Positions 52,113 to 59,394 of a DNA stretch of 64,000 nt are shown here, in pieces (within the stretch, counting starts at the first letter, position 1; the number at the start of each line of letters is the position of its first letter). The stretch lies in NCBI RefSeq assembly GCF_030811115.1, contig NZ_JAUSQK010000001.1, positions 2,418,001 to 2,482,000 of the forward strand. Reading direction: 5' to 3'. Below the pieces are notes generated by a model, which saw nothing but the letters and a program-made list of their open reading frames with translations, did no database searches and had not been told where the DNA came from. A program made the position numbers and the translations under genes. The DNA comes from Olsenella profusa DSM 13989. Lineage in GTDB: Bacteria > Actinomycetota > Coriobacteriia > Coriobacteriales > Atopobiaceae.

Positions 52113-52403
52113 CTATCCCCTGCAGTCCCAGTATGGTTGGAGGGTACTCGCACCTATAAAGCCCCACGCCTGCGACAGGACTCCCGGGTCCTTCCAACCG
52201 GACACATGCCCGTTGCAGGAGGAGCAGTGCTCGTAGGTCTGGGAGTTGCAGTCAGAGAATCCATACACTCCCGCGTTGCGCCCATAGTTCCAAAACACTG
52301 CACTACCCTTGTAGTACACGGTCCTCGCTAGGGCAGCGGTCGGTCCGCCGAAACACAGGGCGCAGCAGAGCAGAGCTCATATGACAGACTTCTTGCCTTT
52401 CAT
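52113..52403 (-). pseudogene. Lactococcin 972-like bacteriocin precursor with an in-frame TGA
   Basis: Read as one frame, 96 codons give MKGKKSVI, TGA, ALLCCALCFGGPTAALA, then RTVYYKGSAVFWNYG... The first 26 positions form a signal peptide (AALA before Arg27) broken at codon 9 by TGA (52377-52379). The mature part has the family pattern: W-x-YG near the start, then Tyr/His and SSCNGHVSGW, ending with PYWDCRG. Four extra Cys are unusual. GGAGA lies six bases before the ATG. Without readthrough, translation would have to restart at GTG 52319, inside the mature part, with no signal. The neighbouring permease and ATPase are intact. Confidence 0.75.
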
Positions 52404-52484
52404 GGCTGTCTCCGTTCTCGAGCAATGGCGGTGCCTGGGAAAAAGGTATGCATTTGAGAAGGCCAGCAGAGACCTTATCAGAGG

Positions 52485-52537
52485 ATAGTAGATAAATGGA
52501 ACTTAATTATCCGTAAGCGGTACCTTATCTGTAAGCG
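52485..52537 (-). promoter_or_regulatory. Promoter with paired direct repeats in front of the bacteriocin gene
   Basis: On the plus strand TTATCCGTAAGCG (52507-52519) and TTATCTGTAAGCG (52525-52537) match at 12 of 13 positions, 18 bases apart. A TACTAT -10 match (52485-52490) lies downstream in the bacteriocin direction; the near repeat takes the place of a -35. This arrangement suggests an activator binding two sites. The region 52440-52600 is clearly AT-rich, unlike its surroundings. Confidence 0.55.
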
Positions 52538-52620
52538 ATAGAACATATAAATAACCATAATGAAAAGTAATAACTGAACATCCCCCAGTCAGTTGCCAGG
52601 TAGCACCCACAGCATCACAG

Positions 52621-52648
52621 GTGGCCCCCGCCCAAGGGCGGAGGCCAC
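52621..52648 (-). terminator. Terminator-like hairpin after rho
   Basis: GTGGCC-C-CCGCCC-AA-GGGCGG-A-GGCCAC forms a 12-bp stem with one C-A mismatch and a 2-base loop, starting 27 bases past the rho stop codon. No T run follows on the minus strand. Confidence 0.6.
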
Positions 52649-52675
52649 GAGAGGTGCACGTCTGCCGGGATGCCC

Positions 52676-54562
52676 CTAGGCCAAATACTCCGACTGCTGG
52701 GCCTTCTTGGCCGAACGGATGAGGAACTCCTGGTTGTCGTTGGTCTTCTTGAGGCCGCTGATCAGGGCCGTCGCCGCACGCTCGGTGTTGCTCATGTTGG
52801 CCAGGATGCGGCGGATGCCCCAGACGAACGGCTGCAGCTCGGGATCGATGAGCAGCTCCTCGTTGCGCGTGCCCGAGGCGACCGGGTCTATGGCCGGGAA
52901 GATGCGACGGTCGGCGAGGTCGCGGTCAAGCTTGAGCTCCATGTTGCCGGTGCCCTTGAACTCCTCGAAGATGACCTCGTCCATCTTGGAGCCCGTGTCC
53001 ACGAGGGCGGAGGCAAGGATGGTGAGCGAGCCGCCGCCCTCGATGTTGCGTGCGGCACCCAGGAACTTCTTGGGCGGGTAGAGTGCCGCGGAGTCAACGC
53101 CACCCGACAGGATGCGGCCCGAGGGAGGCTGGGCCAGGTTGTAGGCACGAGCGAGCCGCGTGATGGAGTCCAGCACCACCACGACGTCCTCCCCCATCTC
53201 CACCAGGCGCTTGGCGTGCTCGATGACGAGCTCCGAGACGGCCGTGTGGTTGGACGCCGGCATGTCGAACGTGGATGCGACGACCTCGCCCTTGATGGAG
53301 CGCTCCATGTCGGTGACCTCCTCGGGGCGCTCGTCCACGAGCAGGCAGAAGAGGTGCACCTCGGGGTTGTTCACGGCAATGGACTGGCAGATGTGCTTGA
53401 GCACCGTGGTCTTGCCCGCCTTGGGCGGCGAGACGATGAGGCCGCGCTGGCCCTTGCCGATGGGGGCCACCAGGTCGATGGCACGACCGGTGATGGAGTC
53501 CCTGCCATGCTCCATGACGAGACGCTCGTTGGGGAAGATCGGCGTGAGGTCGCGGAAGCGGGGACGGCCCTTGCCCTCCTCGGGATCACGGCCGTTGACG
53601 GCCCCCACCTTGTGCAGAGGAGGGTACTTGCTGTTGTTGCGCGCGGGCGCGATGCTGCCCGAGACGCAGTCCCCCGCACGCAGCCCATACTGGCGGATGA
53701 GCTGCTGGTGCACGAAGGCGTCGCTCTCGCCCTTCATGTAGTTGCCCGTGCGGAGGAAGCCGTACCCCTCGCTCTGGAGCTCCAGGACGCCCTCCACCCG
53801 GCGGAAGCCCTCCGCACGCGCGGCGGCCACATAGATGGCCTCCACGAGGGCGGCCTTCTTGAGGCCGAGGTACTCGACCTCAAGCTCCGCCGCCTTGGAG
53901 CGCAGCTCAGCCACCCTCATGGCCTGCAGCTCCTCGCGCGAGAGGCTGGGCTCCACATTCTGCGCCGGGCCACCTCGACGGTTTCGCCGGTTGCGGCCAC
54001 GCTGGCCGGGGCGGTCATCCCGGCGGAAGCCCTCATGATCGCGCCGGCTGCGCCGACCACGCGGCTGCGGCTCGGCGTGCTGCTCCTGGACGGGGGCGTT
54101 CCCCTCCCCCTCCTGTTGGGAGGACGCGTCCGCTGCGACATCCTGCGAGCCCTCCGTGTCCTCGGGGGCAGCCACGAGCTCGGGGAGGGGGTGTTTGCGT
54201 GGGCGACCCCGCCGCCTGGGAACGGGTGCCGCTGTGGCGTCGGAACCATCCAAGGTCATCGTCGGGGGCTCGCCGGGAACCGAGGAGGCCTGAGTGGACT
54301 CCTGTGTCGTCTTGGTCATGGCCTCGATGTCAGGCGTTGCCTGCTGCGATTGCTCCTCGCCAGGCCGCTTCTTGCGGGGCCTGCCCCGACGCCGCTTGAC
54401 GGGCGCCTCCTCGCCTGCCGCAGGCGCCTGATCGCCCTCCGTCACCTCGGGTGTGGGGGTCTCCTCCACCGGCTTCTTGCGCGGGCGGCCGCGCCGACGC
54501 TTGACGGGCGCCTCCTCTGTGGCGACTGCTTCCTGCGGTTGGGTCTCTGTCTCTTCTGCCAT
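52676..54562 (-). CDS. rho: Transcription termination factor Rho with AT-hook extension
   Basis: A 628-aa Rho. The core is complete: the RNA-binding cold-shock-like fold (GVLELQSEGYGFLR), Walker A SPPKAGKTT, VLDSITRLARAYN, the Q-loop and the GGSLTILASALVDTG R-loop. Before it lies a 190-residue extension, common in high-GC Gram-positives, with three AT-hooks: RRRGRPRKK at 22-30 and 57-65 and RRRGRPRK at 116-123. The unit EEAPVKRRRGRPRKK is repeated exactly (16-30 and 51-65). AGGGAAGAA precedes the ATG. Its mRNA leader is about 180 bases, fitting autoregulation. Confidence 0.95.
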   Translation of the reverse strand: MAEETETQPQEAVATEEAPVKRRRGRPRKKPVEETPTPEVTEGDQAPAAGEEAPVKRRRGRPRKKRPGEEQSQQATPDIEAMTKTTQESTQASSVPGEPPTMTLDGSDATAAPVPRRRGRPRKHPLPELVAAPEDTEGSQDVAADASSQQEGEGNAPVQEQHAEPQPRGRRSRRDHEGFRRDDRPGQRGRNRRNRRGGPAQNVEPSLSREELQAMRVAELRSKAAELEVEYLGLKKAALVEAIYVAAARAEGFRRVEGVLELQSEGYGFLRTGNYMKGESDAFVHQQLIRQYGLRAGDCVSGSIAPARNNSKYPPLHKVGAVNGRDPEEGKGRPRFRDLTPIFPNERLVMEHGRDSITGRAIDLVAPIGKGQRGLIVSPPKAGKTTVLKHICQSIAVNNPEVHLFCLLVDERPEEVTDMERSIKGEVVASTFDMPASNHTAVSELVIEHAKRLVEMGEDVVVVLDSITRLARAYNLAQPPSGRILSGGVDSAALYPPKKFLGAARNIEGGGSLTILASALVDTGSKMDEVIFEEFKGTGNMELKLDRDLADRRIFPAIDPVASGTRNEELLIDPELQPFVWGIRRILANMSNTERAATALISGLKKTNDNQEFLIRSAKKAQQSEYLA

Positions 54563-54746
54563 GTACTTCTTCCCTACGTTGTGTTGGACGTGGGCATGCG
54601 CTCAAGGGGACATGCATGCCTGCCTGCACCGTCTGCGCGCACGGGGCCCTTGTGCGGCAGTATGACGCCAAGCCCGCCTATCTGCTTAGACCTGAGTTTG
54701 GAAGTGAAGCTGCAACGGACGAATCGCCGTTCATACGTTCATATGC

Positions 54747-54774
54747 AGTATAGCAAGCCTTGCCGCAAGCGCAA
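54747..54774 (-). promoter_or_regulatory. Promoter of rho
   Basis: TTGCGC (54769-54774) and TATACT (54747-54752) on the minus strand, 16 bases apart, with TGC just before the -10 as in extended -10 promoters. It would give a leader of about 180 bases before the rho ATG. Confidence 0.6.
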
Positions 54775-54989
54775 GCATCGTTGAGAAGTCGCCCCCTGCA
54801 AGCCGCGAAATGAACCCACCTTCCACAGGTGGGTGCCCTTGTCGCCGGTTCCAGCTTCCTCAACATCGGAGGATGCCTGTACTAGAGAACGACATGCGGG
54901 CTCCCTCAAAACGCTTGTCGGTTCACCCAGTTGTAGCCGCAGGGGGACGACACCTTCACTATATGAGCTTACCGTTGGCTATACCAGTC

Positions 54990-55018
54990 TTGACCTCGAA
55001 AGAGATTTGGAAAAGAAT
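54990..55018 (+). promoter_or_regulatory. Possible promoter of the WecA-like gene
   Basis: TTGACC (54990-54995), 17 bases, then AAGAAT (55013-55018). The -35 is close to consensus and the -10 is fair; transcription would start about 70 bases before the ATG at 55093. Confidence 0.45.
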
Positions 55019-55092
55019 TGAAGGGATAGCTGCATGCGCATGGTTTTCCGCGCTGGGCGACAATAACGCGAAGGCAGGGTGTAATTCATCGA

Positions 55093-56280
55093 ATGAGCAG
55101 CGCATGGGCCATTCATCTCTACCTGTTCCTCGCCGCACTTCTCACCGCCGTTGCCACCACGCCCCTCGCACGGCGCATCGCCTGGCATATGGGGGCCGTC
55201 GATCGACCCAGCGCCCGACGCATCAACAAGACGACCGTCCCGCGCATGGGCGGCATCGCGGTCTTCCTGGGGCTGCTCGTCGCACTCATCGTCCAGTACC
55301 TGGGGACGGTCTACCTGGAGTGGCCCACGGTGTTCACGCCGGCACCCCACTTCAACGGCATGAACTACATGGCCATCGCGCTGAGCTTCCTCGTGATCTT
55401 CCTCACCGGTGCCATCGATGACGTGCTGACCCTCAGACCCTGGCAGAAGCTCCTGGGGCAGGTGGCGGCGGCGGCCGTGGCCGTGGCTGGGGGACTCGTC
55501 ATCGGCGTGGTCATCAACCCGCTCACCGGAGGGGATATCGTGCTCGGGTGGCTCGCCTACCCCATCACCATCGTCTACCTGGTTGCCTACACCAACATCA
55601 TCAACCTCATCGACGGCCTGGACGGCCTGGCCTCAGGCATATCCGCCATCGCCGCCCTCACGATGTTCCTGCTGTCCGTGATGGGGGGGCACCTGGACGC
55701 CGCCGCGCTCTCCATCGCCCTCGCTGGTGCCACGTTGGGCTTCCTCTTCTACAACTTCAACCCGGCGTCCATCTTCCTGGGGGATTCGGGGTCGCTGCTC
55801 CTGGGCTTTGCCTTGGCCACGGTCTCCCTGCTCTCCGTGACGCGCGTGGCAGGCCTCACCACCATCATCGTGCCGCTCGTGATAGCCGCCGTCCCCATCC
55901 TCGACACGTTCTCCGCCATCGTGCGCCGCAGCCGTGCCCATGTGAGCATCGGCCAGGCGGATCGCGGCCACATCCATCACCGCCTCATAGACGAGGGCTT
56001 CAACCAGCGGGAGGCCGTGCTCATGGTCTATGCCTGGACGGGCCTGCTCTGCCTGGGCACCTTTGTGATGACCCAGGTGACAGTCAAGCCCCGCATCGCC
56101 ATCTTCGTCGCCCTGTTCGTCATCTCCGCCATCGTCGCCATGAAGCTCCACCTCTTCAGCCCCGTGCTGCTGCACCATCGCGACCCCAAGACCGGGGACG
56201 ACGAGCTCATAGGCCCCGGAGATCCCGCGTTCAGGGAGCAGAAGGAGAGGTTTGACGAGGGGCATCACCTTGGGGAGTGA
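55093..56280 (+). CDS. Undecaprenyl-phosphate sugar-1-phosphate transferase, WecA/TagO type
   Basis: A 395-aa polytopic protein (about ten or eleven segments) of the MraY/WecA family, which starts cell-wall glycopolymer synthesis by moving a sugar phosphate to undecaprenyl phosphate. Motifs: GAIDDVLTLRPWQKLLGQ, NLIDGLDGLA, FLGDSGSLLLGF and the cytoplasmic loop DRGHIHHRLIDEG, whose HIHH points to WecA/TagO/RgpG rather than MraY. The C-terminal 50 residues are polar and charged. The ribosome site is poor (AGGGTG about 11 bases away). It stands alone, with no sugar-transferase neighbours. Confidence 0.88.
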   Translation: MSSAWAIHLYLFLAALLTAVATTPLARRIAWHMGAVDRPSARRINKTTVPRMGGIAVFLGLLVALIVQYLGTVYLEWPTVFTPAPHFNGMNYMAIALSFLVIFLTGAIDDVLTLRPWQKLLGQVAAAAVAVAGGLVIGVVINPLTGGDIVLGWLAYPITIVYLVAYTNIINLIDGLDGLASGISAIAALTMFLLSVMGGHLDAAALSIALAGATLGFLFYNFNPASIFLGDSGSLLLGFALATVSLLSVTRVAGLTTIIVPLVIAAVPILDTFSAIVRRSRAHVSIGQADRGHIHHRLIDEGFNQREAVLMVYAWTGLLCLGTFVMTQVTVKPRIAIFVALFVISAIVAMKLHLFSPVLLHHRDPKTGDDELIGPGDPAFREQKERFDEGHHLGE

Positions 56281-56351
56281 CGCAGGCGACGTGCCGCGCA
56301 CCCATCCCCCTCGCCCGCAGCCTCGACAGAGGCGTCTCACGACCCCTTGGA

Positions 56352-56531
56352 AGCGATTCGGCCCCAAGTGCGTGCTGGTTCCTGCCAATCCGCGGGGAAT
56401 TGGGGGCGCAATCGGCCCGCCACGCGCCGTGCGCCCGTCCTTGAGCGCGTCGAGTGAGGAAGCCGGCGGCGAATAGGCCCCCCGCGGCCACGGAGACGAG
56501 AGGGGCAGCGCGCACTTGGGGCCGAATCGCT
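56352..56531. repeat. Long inverted-repeat element, copy B
   Basis: The arms are 21 bases each and match perfectly (56352-56372 and 56511-56531), beginning AGCGATTCGGCCCCAAGTGC, with a 138-base spacer. The left arm runs on into GTGCTGG, as in copy A, so 13 bases (AAGTGCGTGCTGG) are identical at that end. It starts 71 bases past the WecA-like stop codon, in the same orientation relative to its neighbour as copy A (26860-27027). Confidence 0.75.
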
Positions 56532-56753
56532 CCCGTGACCGCGGAATGGGTGCATCAGCCCCGCCGCGGGCGCCCATCGTCGCGTCAGCGCCAACGACAC
56601 CGCCAGTCATGACCACCCGCGCAGCGGGTCGTCTGCCCTTCGGATATAACCCTAAGGCCCACGATCCAGGGCCTCAAGTCCCTCGCCCTCGCTGTCGTCC
56701 GGACACGATGGCCCCTCGGCTCGTGGCGAGCCGGCTAAACGGGCCGCGCCGGA

Positions 56754-56888
56754 CTACCTCTTGAACGGCTTCTCGCACTTCCTGGCGCCCAGCCTGTCCC
56801 GCGCGATGTCAATGCGCTCCTGCCCCCGGATGTACCTCCTGATGGCGGCCGCCTTCCCCTCGGGGCCCAAGACCCAGGCGATCGCCAT
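56754..56888 (-). other. Doubtful 44-codon reading frame, possible gene remnant
   Basis: ATG at 56888 to TAG at 56754 would give 44 residues starting MAIAWVLGPEGKAAAIRRY and ending in a basic tail (ARKCEKPFKR). Codon third positions are nearly all G or C, as in real genes here, but no ribosome site precedes the ATG. It could be the broken end of a lost gene. I do not recognise it. Confidence 0.25.
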
Positions 56889-56987
56889 GTTAGGGGGGTC
56901 TTCTGTCGCAGGGCGAAAGGGGGACCCGCCCGCTGAGCAGGTGGATTTCCCCGCCGTGCAGGAGCGCGACACAGGGCTGAGGACCCC

Positions 56988-57015
56988 GAAAAAGCACCGC
57001 CCCACGGGGCGGTGC
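56988..57015 (-). terminator. Intrinsic terminator of infC-rpmI-rplT
   Basis: GCACCGCCCC-AC-GGGGCGGTGC (56994-57015), a perfect 10-bp stem, is followed on the minus strand by TTTTT (56989-56993). It starts 25 bases past the rplT stop codon. Confidence 0.92.
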
Positions 57016-57039
57016 AGACGGGGTACGCTGTGCGTGAGC

Positions 57040-57402
57040 CTACTCGGCGTCGAGGGCCTTCCTGGCAATCTCGGCGAGATCGGCAAACGCGGGGTCGCCC
57101 TCGAAGGCGAGCTGGGCAAGCACCTTGCGATCGAGTTCGACGCCGGCAAGCCTCAGACCGTGCATGAACGTGCTATAGGACAGGCCGTTGATGCGGGCGG
57201 CGGCGTTGATGCGCTGAATCCACAGGCCGCGGATGTCGCGCTTCTTGTTGCGACGGTCGCGGTAGGCATACTGACCGGAGTGCTGGGACTGCTCCTTCAT
57301 GCCCCGGAAGGTGCGGGAGGAGGTGCCGTAGTATCCCTTGATGCGCTGGACCAGGGTCTGACGCTTCTTACGACCGGCAACTGCGCGCTTGACACGTGCC
57401 AT
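57040..57402 (-). CDS. rplT: 50S ribosomal protein L20
   Basis: A 120-aa protein of normal length. ARVKRAVAGRKKRQTLVQRIKGYYG and the RDRRNKKRDIRGLWIQRINAAAR segment are diagnostic. The basic N-terminal helix binds 23S rRNA during early 50S assembly; L20 represses its own operon in many bacteria. It follows rpmI by 45 bases and is last in the operon. Confidence 0.97.
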   Translation of the reverse strand: MARVKRAVAGRKKRQTLVQRIKGYYGTSSRTFRGMKEQSQHSGQYAYRDRRNKKRDIRGLWIQRINAAARINGLSYSTFMHGLRLAGVELDRKVLAQLAFEGDPAFADLAEIARKALDAE

Positions 57403-57447
57403 AGCTAATCAACTCCTTGATACTCAGGTGGAATGACGCGTGAGCGC

Positions 57448-57648
57448 CTAGTTCTTGCTGCCCATGCGCTGGGAGACCACGGCGGCGTCACCAGGGGTGA
57501 GCTCGGTCTCCTTGCGGAAGCCGCGGATGCGCTTCTGGGACTTCTTGGTGAGGATGTGGCTCTTGAACGCCTTGGCACGCAAGATCTTGCCAGTGCCGGT
57601 ACGGCGGAAGCGCTTTGCCGAACCCTTGTGCGTCTTCATCTTAGGCAT
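57448..57648 (-). CDS. rpmI: 50S ribosomal protein L35
   Basis: A 66-aa basic protein, [20 protein letters not shown], the full L35 signature. The ATG lies two bases after the infC stop codon. The longer frame reading in from upstream is the antisense-frame continuation of infC and was excluded. Confidence 0.97.
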   Translation of the reverse strand: MPKMKTHKGSAKRFRRTGTGKILRAKAFKSHILTKKSQKRIRGFRKETELTPGDAAVVSQRMGSKN

Positions 57649-57649
57649 G

Positions 57650-58219
57650 CTAGTTCTCCTTCTCGTTCTCTGCGTCGTCCTCGGTGGCCTTCTGGTCGAA
57701 GGCACCCTTGATGGGGGCGACGAGCATGTGCATGTTGCGGCCTTCCATCTTGGGCTGCGACTCGACGGTGGCATAGGGTGCCAGGTCGTCCGCCAGCCTG
57801 TCGAGCACCATCCTGCCCTGCTCGGGATGGACCATCTCGCGGCCACGGAACATGATGGTGATCTTGACACGTGCACCCCTTTTGAGGAAGCGCATGACAT
57901 GGTTCCTCTTGGTGGTGTAGTCGCCCACATCGATCTTGGGACGAAACTTCATCTCCTTGACCTCGACGCGCACCTGCCTCTTGCGCGCGGCCTTGGCCTT
58001 GCGATCCTGCTCGTACTTGTACTTGCGGTAGTCCATGACCTTGCACACGGGTGGATCTGCGTTAGGGGCAATCTCGACGAGGTCGAGGTTCTGGTCGTCC
58101 GCCACGCGCTGGGCGTCATTGATGCCAAAGAGCCCCAGCTGGGAGCCATCGACACCGATGAGACGGCAGGTCCTGGCGGTGATCTCGCCATTGATGCGAG
58201 GTCCATCGTTCTTGGCTAT
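57650..58219 (-). CDS. infC: Translation initiation factor IF-3, apparently with an AUA start
   Basis: A 189-aa IF-3. The N-domain begins [19 protein letters not shown] (residues 7-25 from the AUA) and runs through [16 protein letters not shown]; the C-domain starts [15 protein letters not shown]. The conserved N-domain continues well upstream of the first in-frame GTG (58105), and an in-frame TAG at 58223-58225 closes the frame. ATA at 58219 is the best start: AAGG lies eight bases upstream and the next codons read [16 protein letters not shown] and AUA starts in infC let IF-3 regulate itself. Confidence 0.9.
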   Translation of the reverse strand: MAKNDGPRINGEITARTCRLIGVDGSQLGLFGINDAQRVADDQNLDLVEIAPNADPPVCKVMDYRKYKYEQDRKAKAARKRQVRVEVKEMKFRPKIDVGDYTTKRNHVMRFLKRGARVKITIMFRGREMVHPEQGRMVLDRLADDLAPYATVESQPKMEGRNMHMLVAPIKGAFDQKATEDDAENEKEN

Positions 58220-58411
58220 CGTCTACACCTTCCCTTCCATATGTGGCCGCAGACGACTGCCCTTGGCCATAGAAAACTCCTGGTGCACCAGCAGGCATCC
58301 AGGAGACGGCATCCGCATGGAGCGGAGAGCACACGTTGTCTGACCAGACAGCTGCCGAGGCGCCGTATAGGTGGGGACATACGCTCTGCCCCGCTTTGTG
58401 GAACAGGGCGT

Positions 58412-58440
58412 ATGGTACGCTTTTGCGCTCGGGGGTGCAA
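58412..58440 (-). promoter_or_regulatory. Promoter of infC-rpmI-rplT
   Basis: TTGCAC (58435-58440), a 17-base spacer, then TACCAT (58412-58417) on the minus strand: a good sigma-70-type promoter. The leader of about 185 bases is long enough for the L20-type control known for this operon, but I could not fold a specific L20 leader by eye. Confidence 0.7.
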
Positions 58441-58511
58441 CCGGAGTCGGACATACCCCACGACGCCGTTGCCATGCCGGCAAAAGCCCCACAACTCACG
58501 AGCGAGAAAGA

Positions 58512-58532
58512 CGGCCGGGGGATGCCCGGCCG
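58512..58532 (-). terminator. Terminator downstream of tRNA-Leu
   Basis: CGGCCGGG-GGATG-CCCGGCCG is a perfect 8-bp GC stem, 14 bases past the tRNA CCA end, followed on the minus strand by TCTTTCTC. It separates the tRNA from the infC promoter. Confidence 0.75.
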
Positions 58533-58545
58533 CCATCGCCTTCCC

Positions 58546-58634
58546 TGGTGCCCGGAGTGGGGGTCGAACCCACACGCTGGTTTTCCAACTGCGGATTTTG
58601 AGTCCGCCGCGTCTGCCAATTCCGCCATCCGGGC
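58546..58634 (-). tRNA. tRNA-Leu (anticodon CAA, reads UUG)
   Basis: The acceptor stem GCCCGGA pairs with TCCGGGC; discriminator A and CCA are encoded (58546-58549). The anticodon stem-loop GCGGA-CTCAAAA-TCCGC puts CAA at positions 34-36. A long variable arm (AGTTGGAAAACCAGC...) marks a class II tRNA, and the T arm GTGGGTTCGACCCCCAC is normal. It starts 30 bases after the MBL-fold gene stop on the same strand and may be processed from that transcript. Confidence 0.95.
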
Positions 58635-58664
58635 GCGGAACGTATGCACTATAGCAAAAGTCAC

Positions 58665-59393
58665 CTACTGGAAGTAGGGGTTATGTTCCAGCTCGTCCCC
58701 CATGGTCGTCATCTCACCATGACCACAGAAGAGGCTGGTGCGCGGGTCGATCTCACGCTTGATGCGCGCAAGCGACGCGCGCAGGGCCGCTGGGTCTCCC
58801 CCGGTCAGGTCCGTGCGCCCACAGGAACCACGGAAGACCGTGTCGCCCATAAAGGCGATGCCCGCGGCCGTGCCCTGACCGATCAGGCACACGCAGCCCG
58901 GCGTGTGGCCCGGTGTCTCCATCACGCGAAAGGACGCCGTCCCCACCGTGATGACGTCACCCTCGGCATAGGTCTGGTCGGGACTGGGTGCGTTGTCGTC
59001 GTAGGCGCGACCCGTCTCACCCGGCTCGCCCGCATGGCGGGCGCGTTCGGCATCGGCAGGATGGATCACGTAGGTGCCGCCGACCGCCTCCCTGAGCTTC
59101 CTGACCCCACCCACATGGTCGCCATGACCATGGGTGGCCGCGATGTACCTGACCCTCACGCCCTCAGGCAGGTGCTCCGCGATGGAGACGCCTGAGTTGC
59201 CGGGATCCACCACCAGGCACTCGCCCTGGGAGGTGTAGGCGTAGCAGTTGGTCTCGAGCGGCCCCACGACGTACAGCGCGATCTGGTCCCGGTCGTCATC
59301 CGTGTCGTGGTCGCGGCGCCCCCCGTCGTGGGAGTCCGCAGGGGTCATGCCCCTTGAGGTGGTGGTTTGGCGCTTGATCGTATCGTCGGCCAT
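58665..59393 (-). CDS. MBL-fold metallo-hydrolase (glyoxalase II-like)
   Basis: A 242-aa metallo-beta-lactamase-fold hydrolase. The dinuclear site is intact: H88-x-H90-x-D92-H93 (THGHGDHVGG), a His in ETPGHTPGC, an Asp in FMGDTVF and a His in FCGHGE. The family splits thioesters or phosphodiesters; the short form without a C-terminal domain suggests general hydroxyacylglutathione-hydrolase-like activity, substrate unknown. The first 37 residues are a polar Asp/His/Arg-rich tail. AAGGAGGGG precedes the ATG, one base after the rel stop codon. Confidence 0.85.
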   Translation of the reverse strand: MADDTIKRQTTTSRGMTPADSHDGGRRDHDTDDDRDQIALYVVGPLETNCYAYTSQGECLVVDPGNSGVSIAEHLPEGVRVRYIAATHGHGDHVGGVRKLREAVGGTYVIHPADAERARHAGEPGETGRAYDDNAPSPDQTYAEGDVITVGTASFRVMETPGHTPGCVCLIGQGTAAGIAFMGDTVFRGSCGRTDLTGGDPAALRASLARIKREIDPRTSLFCGHGEMTTMGDELEHNPYFQ

Positions 59394-59394
59394 G

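Larger units (their letters stand above)
54563..55092. other. 530-base divergent region between rho and the WecA-like gene
   Basis: No gene is supported here. It holds a leftward promoter for rho (54747-54774), a long rho leader, a hairpin ACCCACC-TTCCACA-GGTGGGT (54814-54834), and a possible rightward promoter (54990-55018). GCTTGC occurs three times near 54755-54780. I looked for RNase P, tmRNA and SRP RNA signatures and saw none. Confidence 0.6.
56281..57039. other. 759-base intergenic region with a long inverted repeat
   Basis: The convergent gap between the WecA-like gene and rplT. It holds the rplT terminator (56988-57015), a stem AGGCCC-N8-GGGCCT (56655-56674), and inverted-repeat copy B (56352-56531). 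One 44-codon frame at 56754-56888 (minus) is doubtful. I see no other gene. Confidence 0.6.

Noticed and set aside
52507-52537. CRISPR-like repeat
   Set aside because: Only two units, spacers of 5 bases, and no cas gene; better explained as an operator pair.
58555-58640. tRNA for Gln or Phe
   Set aside because: The anticodon loop CTCAAAA places CAA at the anticodon and a long variable arm is present, fixing tRNA-Leu.
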